Shown: positions 1 through 5,516, numbered from the stretch's first letter. The stretch: DNA of 5,560 nucleotides from JdFR-22 sp046537735 (GCA_046537735.1 JBKHKH010000133.1:1-5560), one strand, 5' to 3'. Notes: a model not told the origin generated them from the letters alone. Made by a program: numbers and translations.

Positions 1-1
1 A

Positions 2-886
2 ATGTTCAAAAGTCAGAAGACAGATGTCCTGTCCGGGGCAGGAGAAGATGATTGTGCAGTTGTTAAAATAGGGGGGAAGATTATCCTGTTAACAACTGAT
101 TGTGTCCACGAGAAGACCGACTTCCCTCCCGGTATGCTTCCTGAAGAGATGGGTCACATGGCGCTAGCCGTTAACCTCAGTGATATAGCCGGAAGTGGCG
201 GGAGAGCCCTGCACTTCCTGTTCAACATAACCCTTGATGATGCAACCCTAAAGGATAAAAAATTTGAAGGAGTGTTCAAAGGGATCAAGAAGCTCGCAGA
301 TCACTACGATGTTTCGGTGGTGGGAGGAGACATAGATTTTGGTGACGAGCTATACATCTCAGGATTCGCCGTGGGAGAAGCAGAGAGGTTTGTAACCCAG
401 AGCGGTGCAAAGCCAGGTGATAAAATATGTCTCACTGGACCACTTGGTAAGGCCCAATTAACTCTAGAACAGCTCCTTTCAGGTATAGACAGGAATGAAA
501 CCGCTTTTCCCGCTTCGCTCTATACTCCACAGCCAAAACTGGAAGAAGGAATGGAGCTATCAAGTCACGCAAACGCCATGACGGATATAAGCGATAGCCT
601 CGCCATATCTCTTAACCTGATAGCGGAAAAAAGCGGCGTGGGTATAATAATAAAAAAAGATTCGCTACCTTTAGATCATTTGACCCCATATGTAGATGAG
701 AAAAAAGCCCTGAAGCTGTTCCTGTATTCGGGTGGCGATTTTCAGCTGGTCTATACCTCCAGACAATGCACCCATGGATTCGTTATAGGAGAAGTGGTTG
801 AAGGCGATGAGAAAGGTGTTATTTTAGAATTGGAGGATGGTAAAAAAGAAACAGTGGAATTCAAAGGATATACACATTTTCAATGA
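2..886 (+). CDS. thiL: Thiamine-monophosphate kinase, 5'-partial
   Basis: ThiL phosphorylates thiamine monophosphate with ATP to give thiamine diphosphate, a cytosolic step. The visible 294 residues follow the ThiL/PurM-like order: an acidic metal-binding GEDDCAVV (14-21), TTDCVHEKTDF (31-41), NLSDIAGSGG (58-67), VVGGD (106-110), the QSGAKPGDKICLTGPLG hinge (133-149), TDISDSLAISL (194-204), SGGDFQLVYT (243-252) and the C-terminal GYTHF, which matches the GYDHF ending of E. coli ThiL. Family members are usually about 300-330 residues, with some 20-30 residues before the first acidic motif; only about 13 are seen here. The frame is open to the window edge, so the ATG at position 2 is probably internal and the true start lies upstream. 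Some motif residues differ from E. coli (GGDI for GGDT, SDSL for SDGL, GGDF for GGEDY). Kinase identity is strong. Another AIR-synthase-like protein is a weak alternative. Confidence 0.9.
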   Translation: MFKSQKTDVLSGAGEDDCAVVKIGGKIILLTTDCVHEKTDFPPGMLPEEMGHMALAVNLSDIAGSGGRALHFLFNITLDDATLKDKKFEGVFKGIKKLADHYDVSVVGGDIDFGDELYISGFAVGEAERFVTQSGAKPGDKICLTGPLGKAQLTLEQLLSGIDRNETAFPASLYTPQPKLEEGMELSSHANAMTDISDSLAISLNLIAEKSGVGIIIKKDSLPLDHLTPYVDEKKALKLFLYSGGDFQLVYTSRQCTHGFVIGEVVEGDEKGVILELEDGKKETVEFKGYTHFQ

Positions 887-1077
887 CATTTTGTTCCAAA
901 GCCGAGGAAGGCGGCTATGTTATCTACGTTCCTTCACTTCCCGGTTGTGTTTCACAGGGGGGAGTAAAAAAAGGAATATTAGTCGATGTTGATCTTTTTC
1001 TTCTCTTCTTTCTGTTTTCTCTTGAACACTATTTCCAGAACACCATTGTTATACTTCGCCTTCGCAGTATCCGGTAA
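883..1077 (+). pseudogene. HicB-type antitoxin fragment, 3'-truncated
   Basis: The first 27 codons give SKAEEGGYVIYVPSLPGCVSQ plus GG, a near-textbook match to the start of the HicB antitoxin fold (EEGGYVAYVPSLPGCVSQGD). HicB proteins normally neutralise the HicA mRNA interferase and continue with a conserved EEA...N...EAI helix. Here the homology ends at about 963. The remaining frame, to the stop at 1077, is the antisense of the hsp20 3' end and reads as a meaningless hydrophobic tail. The ATG lies inside the thiL stop (ATGA). The same frame continues upstream from about 868 as IYTFS, also HicB-like, so the original start may have been inside the thiL 3' end. No HicA partner is visible. I read it as a relic; a translated 64-residue product is possible but unlikely to be a working antitoxin. 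Confidence 0.65.
965..973 (-). terminator. U-run terminator of hsp20
   Basis: Read on the minus strand, a run of seven T (966-972) follows the hsp20 stop codon by six bases. Intrinsic termination in archaea commonly needs only a U-rich stretch, so this is a credible transcript end. No hairpin precedes it. The hicB fragment transcript would come the other way through the same bases. Confidence 0.5.
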
Positions 1078-1545
1078 TATCTCGGTTCCAAGTTCCACTA
1101 CTTCATGATATTTCCTGTCTTCAGTTTCCGCAGTTATTTCTACGTTGTTTTCAGATGCATCAACGTGTATGTCTTCCTTGTTAACTCCTGGCATCTCTGC
1201 GATGATGTTTACTTCCTCTTCTCCTTCCATGACATCTATTAAGGGCCTGCGAGCACCTTCAATGTGTGCGTCTTCAACTTCTTCGGTTGGCTGTTCTTCA
1301 TCTAGTCCTGGTCTATTGCCAAATTCCTTGATCTCTGGTTCACCATCTGGTCCTACCTTCACTGAGAAGCCCCATACATATGGTCTGGTTCCCAGCTGTG
1401 GGTTCTTAAAGTTTTGAGTGAATTCCTTGAGCACTCTTTCGTAAATTTCTTCAAAATCTTCAAATCCCCCGAAGAGGTCGTTGAATCTGTCCACATTCAA
1501 ATTCCCTCTCCTCCAGGGGTTGCATCTATCATCGTTACAGTCCAT
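979..1545 (-). CDS. Small heat-shock protein, Hsp20/alpha-crystallin family
   Basis: An ATP-independent holdase chaperone of the cytosol that forms large oligomers and binds unfolding proteins under stress. The 188 residues comprise an N-terminal arm (1-55) with acidic helix-like segments, a linker with YVWGFSVKVGPDGEPEIKEFGN (56-77, typical of archaeal members), an acidic stretch (82-96), and an alpha-crystallin domain from about 100 to 176 with AEMPGVNKEDI (116-126) and the NNGVLEIVFKR signature (166-176). A charged tail ends in I185-N186-I187, the IxI motif that docks into the neighbouring subunit. The start is supported by GAGGTG nine bases upstream on the minus strand. Two cysteines (3 and 8) near the N-terminus are a small oddity. 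The gene has its own promoter and terminator, lies convergent to thiL and the hicB relic, and is separated from pyrH by 343 bp, so it is probably monocistronic and heat-regulated. Confidence 0.93.
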   Translation of the reverse strand: MDCNDDRCNPWRRGNLNVDRFNDLFGGFEDFEEIYERVLKEFTQNFKNPQLGTRPYVWGFSVKVGPDGEPEIKEFGNRPGLDEEQPTEEVEDAHIEGARRPLIDVMEGEEEVNIIAEMPGVNKEDIHVDASENNVEITAETEDRKYHEVVELGTEILPDTAKAKYNNGVLEIVFKRKQKEEKKKINID

Positions 1546-1585
1546 ATTTTTTCACACCTCTCTTCTATTATTTTACTAGAGTTTT

Positions 1586-1619
1586 GGTTAACCACTTTTG
1601 GTTACTAACGTTACGTTAT
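1586..1619 (-). promoter_or_regulatory. Candidate heat-shock operator of hsp20 (GTTA/TAAC dyads)
   Basis: Between the TATA box and the start codon lie five GTTA/TAAC half-sites. The best dyad is CTAAC-N5-GTTAT (1605-1619), one base from CTAAC-N5-GTTAG, which I recall as the site of the Archaeoglobus fulgidus heat-shock regulator HSR1 upstream of an hsp20 operon. A second dyad, TAACC-N6-GGTTA (1589-1604), abuts it, and GGTTAACC (1586-1593) is a perfect palindrome. The main dyad would cover the predicted transcription start, a natural place for a repressor. The regulator gene is not in the window. The half-sites are seen; their function is inferred. Confidence 0.45.
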
Positions 1620-1626
1620 AATACGC

Positions 1627-1645
1627 TATATTTAAATATTTTTGT
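1627..1645 (-). promoter_or_regulatory. Archaeal TATA/BRE promoter of hsp20
   Basis: On the minus strand, ACAAAAATA is followed by TTTAAATATA (1636-1627), a good archaeal TATA box with an A-rich BRE-like stretch before it. Transcription would start about 25 bases on, near 1605, giving a leader of roughly 60 bases that carries the GAGGTG ribosome site at 1555-1560. The start site is predicted, not seen. Confidence 0.6.
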
Positions 1646-1767
1646 TCAGTGTTCAAGATTCAGGGGGGTGCGGATTCGGTTCAGGAGTTACGGTCGAGCA
1701 ATGAACTGAACGTAATTCACTTTCACACCACTCGACAGCTATTTGTCCATAAACCACATACAGTAGT

Positions 1768-1811
1768 CAACCGGAGTCCGAAAGAGTCCCAACCGATATC
1801 CAACCGGACAT
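1768..1811. repeat. 11-bp-phased CAACCG direct repeats
   Basis: CAACCG occurs at 1768, 1790 and 1801, with spacings of 22 and 11 bp. Cut into 11-mers, three of the four units from 1768 begin CAACCG (CAACCGGAGTC, CAACCGATATC, CAACCGGACAT). The second unit, at 1779, has degenerated. Short tandem duplication and a helically phased protein-binding array are both possible. Confidence 0.45.
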
Positions 1812-1815
1812 CCGG

Positions 1816-1858
1816 CCACCACCTGTCTTGTGGTGGAACCACTTGAGTTCCACCACAA
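1816..1858. repeat. Overlapping alternative hairpins
   Basis: A perfect 12-bp inverted repeat, TTGTGGTGGAAC (1828-1839) and GTTCCACCACAA (1847-1858), encloses a 7-base loop. A second stem, CCACCAC (1816-1822) with GTGGTGG (1830-1836), also has a 7-base loop and uses the same middle arm, so only one can form at a time. On the minus strand it would lie about 30 bases past the pyrH stop. No T-run follows on that side, so it is not a standard terminator. Confidence 0.7.
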
Positions 1859-1888
1859 TTATTTACCGTTAAAGCAATCAATAACCGT

Positions 1889-2560
1889 TCAAGGCTCGAT
1901 TAAGGTTCCAATATCCCTTATGTCCCCTTTAAGTGCCTTTTGAATGTTCTCCGGTTTGCCCAGGAATACTATGGTCTTTATTTCGCTCCTGTCTATTATT
2001 TTGGCTGCAAGCAAGTCAAGGACCGTGCTGCTCCCCGCATTTGCCTCCGCCTGAGATACTATCTCCACCAGATCTTTAGTAGATATCTTTTCAAATCTGG
2101 AAGCTTCTTCTTTCCAGGGGTCGGCAGTGTAAACGCCATCTACTGAAGTGGCATTGAGGAAAACGTCGGCGTTCACGTACTCCGCCAGTAAGGCTGCCAC
2201 GGCATCGGTGGTGTGGCCAGGGAATGTCCCTCCCATCACCACCACAGAGTGGTTCAGAGAACACTCATAAGCATCCTTTAGATCCCAGGGTATTTTTCTG
2301 GCGGCCCCCTTTATGCCTGAGGCAAGTACCGCAGCGTTCATTCTGGTCACATCGATACCCATATAATCGCAGGAAGTTTCGTCTGCTCCCAGCTCTCTGA
2401 CCAGCTTGATATACTCTCTGGCAACCTTTCCCCCTCCCACCACGACGAAAACCTGATGTTCAGCAGCCAGCTCTTCGATTTCTGTGGCGAATTCTTTAAC
2501 TCTACCGGAATTGAAATCACTCATCAGAACAGAGCCGCCTACGGAAATGACAACTATCAT
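1889..2560 (-). CDS. pyrH: Uridylate kinase, archaeal type
   Basis: Transfers phosphate from ATP to UMP to make UDP, feeding UTP and CTP synthesis in the cytosol. The 223 residues match the archaeal PyrH subfamily of the amino-acid-kinase fold throughout: SVGGSV (6-11), VVGGGK (40-45), MGIDVTRMNA (67-76), the archaeal-specific MGGTFPGHTTDAVAALLAE (109-127), SVDGVYTADP (139-148), AGSSTVLDLLAAKII (175-189) and the terminal GTLIEP. Length and order agree with Pyrococcus PyrH. The start is supported by GAGGAG eight bases upstream. It is divergent from the HEAT-repeat gene and no gene follows closely, so it probably has its own message. The stop is TGA. I see no truncation or missing motif. Confidence 0.96.
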   Translation of the reverse strand: MIVVISVGGSVLMSDFNSGRVKEFATEIEELAAEHQVFVVVGGGKVAREYIKLVRELGADETSCDYMGIDVTRMNAAVLASGIKGAARKIPWDLKDAYECSLNHSVVVMGGTFPGHTTDAVAALLAEYVNADVFLNATSVDGVYTADPWKEEASRFEKISTKDLVEIVSQAEANAGSSTVLDLLAAKIIDRSEIKTIVFLGKPENIQKALKGDIRDIGTLIEP

Positions 2561-2647
2561 TGTTCAAACTCCTCTATTCTCCATATATCTTTTACTATCC
2601 TCATTGCTACATATAGATTTTTAAGGCAAAAGGTTGAGGACAGGCTG
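2561..2647. promoter_or_regulatory. Divergent promoter region, pyrH / HEAT-repeat gene
   Basis: Two TATA-like boxes lie in 87 bp. ATATATCTTT (2583-2592, plus strand) would place the HEAT gene start near 2612, leaving a leader of about 35 bases with GAGG (2636-2639). ATCTATATG (minus strand, 2618-2610) would start pyrH near 2588, leaving a leader of about 28 bases that carries GAGGAG (2574-2569). Each box falls near the predicted start site of the opposite gene, so the two polymerases may compete. Box positions are read by eye. Confidence 0.45.
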
Positions 2648-3175
2648 ATGCATCCTAAACTGGAGAGATACATCCACAGCAAGAAATACAAAAATGAGTT
2701 CGAAGAGGTAGCGATCGGCAACGACCTGGTTCCGGAACTCGTCCAGCTTTCGGGGAATGAAGATGAGCAGGTGAGGATACGAGCCGTTTACGCTCTGGGA
2801 AGGATCGCTGAGAATGGGTTGCCGGAAAAAGATGTGGTTATCAACACTTTTTTGAGGGCTCTCCATGACCAGAACAAATGGGTCAGGGGGCATGCAGCTC
2901 ATTTTTTGGGGAGGATGTGTTACCCAGAAGAGAAGATAATAGATTTGATGGAAGATGGTTGTCCCTGGGTAAGGCACAGGACTGCAGAAGCAGCAGGGCT
3001 TATCGGAAGCAAATACAGCCACTTTGCAGAAAAGGCAGCCCCCAAACTCTCAAAATTACTGGATGACAGGAGCTCTTACGTTCAATACGTAGCTTTAGAA
3101 GCCCTGAAGAGAATCTCAGCCAACAATCAGAAACTGTGGAAATTCCAGGAAGCGCTATACGAATCGGGGAATTAG
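2648..3175 (+). CDS. HEAT-repeat protein
   Basis: A 175-residue, all-helical scaffold of HEAT/PBS-lyase-type repeats, which usually binds other proteins; no partner or reaction can be named. Four repeats are visible at about 27-55, 63-91, 95-120 and 129-158. Each carries the inter-helix turn with a V-R or V-Q pair (EQVRIRAVYALGRIA, KWVRGHAAHFLGRM, PWVRHRTAEAAGLIG, SYVQYVALEALKRIS). There is no signal peptide or membrane segment. The frame is open upstream to 2456, but that part is antisense to pyrH and not repeat-like. ATG 2648 is chosen because the protein proper starts there and GAGG lies eight bases before it. The 3' end overlaps the convergent aroC by 21 bp. The function is unknown; its place beside pyrH and aroC gives no clear hint. 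Confidence 0.88.
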   Translation: MHPKLERYIHSKKYKNEFEEVAIGNDLVPELVQLSGNEDEQVRIRAVYALGRIAENGLPEKDVVINTFLRALHDQNKWVRGHAAHFLGRMCYPEEKIIDLMEDGCPWVRHRTAEAAGLIGSKYSHFAEKAAPKLSKLLDDRSSYVQYVALEALKRISANNQKLWKFQEALYESGN

Positions 3176-4243
3176 CCTCTGCATCATCATGCAATCAGTG
3201 ATCACCAGAGCGGTCATGGCTTCCAGCACAGGAACTGCCCGGGGCACAATGCAGGGATCATGCCTGCCCTTTATCTCAATTTCCTCCTCTTCCATCTTGA
3301 CATAATTAACTGTTTTCTGTGTTCTGGATATTGATGGGGTGGGTTTTATGGCTGCTCTCAAAACGATGTCCTCACCATTGGATATCCCTCCCAGTATCCC
3401 TCCAGCATTATTGGTCTCGAACCTGATATCGCCTTTGTCCACAGTTATGGGGTCGTTATCCTCACTTCCCTTCATGCGGGCAGCCTCGAACCCTGCACCA
3501 ATCTCTATGCCCTTCACTGCAGGCACACTCATAATGGCGTAGGCCAGATAAGAATCCAGCTTGTTGAATACGGGCTCACCCAATCCAGCCGGTGGATTCC
3601 TCACCACTATTTCCGCAATACCTCCCACACTGTCTCCTTCTTTTCTGGCTTCAATTATCTTCTCTTCCATTTGCTTTGCCGCCGTCTCGTCAGGGCATCT
3701 CAATTCATTTGATTCCGCCCTGTGTATATTCTCTTCAAATTCCCAGGGTGTCTGGCATTTTATTCCTGCTATCTCCTTCGTGTAGCCTCCAACGGATATC
3801 CCAAAGTTCTTTAATATCTTTTTGGCTATAACTCCTGCTGCCACTCTGCCCACTGTCTCTCTGGCTGAGGCTCTGCCCCCTCCTCTCCAATCCCTGATAC
3901 CATATTTTGCGAAGTAAGTATAATCTGCGTGTCCTGGCCTGAAGAGGTCCTTGAATTTTTCGTATGGTCTAGAATCCACATCTTTATTCCATATCAGTAG
4001 AGATACAGGAGTTCCTGTTGCTCTATTTTCAAAAATCCCTGAAAGGATCTCTACCTTATCTTTTTCTTTTCGAGAGGATGCTAATCTACCTCCCGGTCTT
4101 CTTCTATCCAGTTCCTTTTGAACATCCTCCTCACTCAGGGTCAGGCCAGATGGGCAACCTTCTACCACACATCCTACCGCCCTACCATGACTCTCTCCCC
4201 ATGTCGTTGTTCGGAAAAGATGTCCAAAAATGTTACCAGTCAT
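3155..4243 (-). CDS. aroC: Chorismate synthase
   Basis: Removes phosphate and a proton from EPSP to give chorismate, the branch point to Phe, Tyr and Trp, using reduced FMN as catalyst. The 362 residues have the family signatures: FGHLFRTTTWGESHG (6-20, catalytic His19), DRRRPGG (46-52), FRPGHADYTYFAKYGIRDWRGGGRASARETVGRVAAG (101-137, second catalytic His105), SVPAVKGIEIGAGF (239-252), NNAGGILGGISNG (278-290, FMN-binding region) and RHDPC (327-331). The length is normal, and no flavin-reductase domain is fused, so reduced FMN must come from elsewhere. The gene starts one base after the aroA stop, and AGGAGG lies seven bases before the ATG. The last seven codons, including the TAG stop, are antisense to the HEAT gene's end. 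Confidence 0.97.
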   Translation of the reverse strand: MTGNIFGHLFRTTTWGESHGRAVGCVVEGCPSGLTLSEEDVQKELDRRRPGGRLASSRKEKDKVEILSGIFENRATGTPVSLLIWNKDVDSRPYEKFKDLFRPGHADYTYFAKYGIRDWRGGGRASARETVGRVAAGVIAKKILKNFGISVGGYTKEIAGIKCQTPWEFEENIHRAESNELRCPDETAAKQMEEKIIEARKEGDSVGGIAEIVVRNPPAGLGEPVFNKLDSYLAYAIMSVPAVKGIEIGAGFEAARMKGSEDNDPITVDKGDIRFETNNAGGILGGISNGEDIVLRAAIKPTPSISRTQKTVNYVKMEEEEIEIKGRHDPCIVPRAVPVLEAMTALVITDCMMMQRLIPRFV

Positions 4244-4244
4244 T

Positions 4245-5516
4245 TTAAGCCCTCCTTAAACTCAAATTAGCTCCAAGCGACTTTAAAACATCGAAAAATC
4301 CCGGAAATGAAACGGAGACTGCCTCAGCATTTTTTACTACTACACCTTTATCCGCAACCAGGCCCAAGAGCGAAAAAGCCAGAGCCATACGGTGGTCTCC
4401 AAAGGAGTTGACAGTGCCACCCTCAATCGTGCCACCCTCAATTTCCATACCATCTTTCTTCTCCTTAGCGTCAATGCCCAAAGCCCTCAGGTTTTGGCAA
4501 ATTCCTTTTAACCTGTCTATTTCCTTCATTCTCAAATGACCAGCATTATATATGGTGGATTTACCTTTAGCTACGGCTGCCAGTACAGCTATTGCAGGTA
4601 CGAGGTCAGGTGAGTTGCCCGCATCAAAATCAACTCTCTCAAGCTGAGATCTTTCCACGGTCAACACGCCCTTCTCTCTCTCCCATTTTATTCTCCCTCC
4701 CATTCCCTTCGCCACGTCAACAATTACCTTATCTCCCTGCATGGAGTTGAAGATATTGTTCACTTTTACTTTACCTGCCAGGAATCCGGCAGCTATGAGG
4801 TAGCTTGCGGAAGAGAAATCCGCTGGAATGACAAATTTTCTCATACAGTATTGTTGATCACCAGGAATGTGATAGATTTGCTGGTCTTCACCTACTTCAA
4901 TTTCGATACCGCTCTCCTGTAAAACGTGTAGGGTTATATCTATATACGGCTTGGACTTAGTAGAAATCACCTTAAGAATAGAATCTCCATGGGCGAGAGG
5001 GAGGCTGAAAAGTAAAGATGAAATGAACTGAGAGCTTTCAGCCTTTATCTCAATATCTCCCCCTTTTATTACTCCTTTTATCCATAAAGGTACTTGATAA
5101 TCACCATACCCCCTTATATCTGCTCCAAGGTGATCTAACGCCCTTACTAGCTGTCCATTGGGCCTATTCCTCAAAGAGTCATCACCGTCAACTACAGCGT
5201 ATCTGCTCCCTGTGGAGAGGGATAAGATTCCCAGAGCTATCCTGAGGGTAGTGCCAGAGTTTGCTAAATATAGGTAGCCTTCCGCCTTTTGGGGATTTGC
5301 TCCACCCAGTAAAAGTCCTCCGTTTATCCTTCGCATTCCTGCTCCCAGGAAATGGCAAAAACTCAACGTTGCAATAGTGTCCCCAGCAATTAGAGGGTTC
5401 TTAATTCTGGCCAGGGGAGAAAAAGCTCCGGCAATGACTGCTCTATGTGTATAGCTCTTGGAAGGTGGCGTGGTGGCTTCTCCAATGAGTTCACTTTTCT
5501 TGACCACTATATCCAT
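4245..5516 (-). CDS. aroA: 3-phosphoshikimate 1-carboxyvinyltransferase (EPSP synthase)
   Basis: Joins the enolpyruvyl group of PEP to shikimate-3-phosphate to give EPSP, the substrate of AroC encoded next. The 423 residues carry the full set of family motifs: PPSKSYTHRA (17-26, substrate-binding Lys20, Ser21, Arg25), NSGTTLR (86-92, PEP loop), DGDDSLRNRP (110-119), ESSQFISSLLFSLPL (160-174), PADFSSASYL (231-240), PDLVPAIAVLAA (303-314, Asp304 in the place of the catalytic base), LRMKEIDRL (328-336, Glu332), GDHRMALA (373-380) and FPGFF (404-408). The ATG at 5516 has AGGTGA only four bases upstream, a tight spacing. The same frame stays open to the window edge, but this start gives the usual MxIVVxxSxLxG beginning. 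Residues 359-368 repeat IEGGT twice. Confidence 0.97.
   Translation of the reverse strand: MDIVVKKSELIGEATTPPSKSYTHRAVIAGAFSPLARIKNPLIAGDTIATLSFCHFLGAGMRRINGGLLLGGANPQKAEGYLYLANSGTTLRIALGILSLSTGSRYAVVDGDDSLRNRPNGQLVRALDHLGADIRGYGDYQVPLWIKGVIKGGDIEIKAESSQFISSLLFSLPLAHGDSILKVISTKSKPYIDITLHVLQESGIEIEVGEDQQIYHIPGDQQYCMRKFVIPADFSSASYLIAAGFLAGKVKVNNIFNSMQGDKVIVDVAKGMGGRIKWEREKGVLTVERSQLERVDFDAGNSPDLVPAIAVLAAVAKGKSTIYNAGHLRMKEIDRLKGICQNLRALGIDAKEKKDGMEIEGGTIEGGTVNSFGDHRMALAFSLLGLVADKGVVVKNAEAVSVSFPGFFDVLKSLGANLSLRRA
4251..4256 (-). promoter_or_regulatory. aroC ribosome-binding site inside aroA
   Basis: AGGAGG on the minus strand lies seven bases before the aroC ATG. The same six bases are the two arginine codons (AGG AGG, residues 421-422) that end AroA just before its final Ala and stop. 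With a one-base gap between stop and start, terminating ribosomes would sit on the site, so translation of the pair is probably coupled. Confidence 0.8.
4414..4443 (-). repeat. 15-bp tandem repeat within aroA
   Basis: Two adjacent 15-bp units (4414-4428 and 4429-4443) agree at 14 of 15 bases and encode IEGGT-IEGGT (residues 359-368 of AroA), just before the GDHRMA motif. The reading frame is kept. Confidence 0.85.

Larger units (their letters stand above)
1646..1888. other. Non-coding gap between pyrH and the hsp20 promoter
   Basis: No credible gene is visible on either strand in these 243 bp. A frame open on the plus strand from 1649 to 1846 starts with GTG, lacks a ribosome site and resembles nothing I know. 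The stretch instead has local structure: GTTCAG-type repeats (1644-1684), inverted pairs GTTCAG/CTGAAC (1679-1684 with 1706-1711) and GTCGAG/CTCGAC (1693-1698 with 1731-1736), the phased CAACCG block and the GTGGTGG hairpins. It could encode a structured RNA or be the 3' region of pyrH mRNA; I cannot assign a known RNA family. Confidence 0.5.

Noticed and set aside
1145..1417. 90-codon Ser/Pro-rich frame on the plus strand
   Set aside because: Exact antisense shadow of hsp20; composition is that of a reversed acidic protein.
1640..1760. tRNA or C/D-box guide RNA
   Set aside because: Fragments such as GGTTCAGG and ATGAACTGA look suggestive, but no cloverleaf and no proper box C/D pairs with correct spacing can be built.
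1649..1846. 65-codon frame on the plus strand in the pyrH-hsp20 gap
   Set aside because: GTG start without a ribosome site, no recognisable domain, and it runs through the repeats and hairpin arms. Only its first residues (QGGADSVQEL) were kept, as part of the speculative HicB continuation.
2456..2647. N-terminal extension of the HEAT protein
   Set aside because: The extra 64 residues are antisense to the pyrH start and the promoter, are not repeat-like and have no ribosome site; ATG 2648 is preferred.
3339..3831. Several plus-strand frames of 67-79 codons inside aroC
   Set aside because: Antisense shadows of a well-conserved enzyme gene, with no ribosome sites or domain resemblance.
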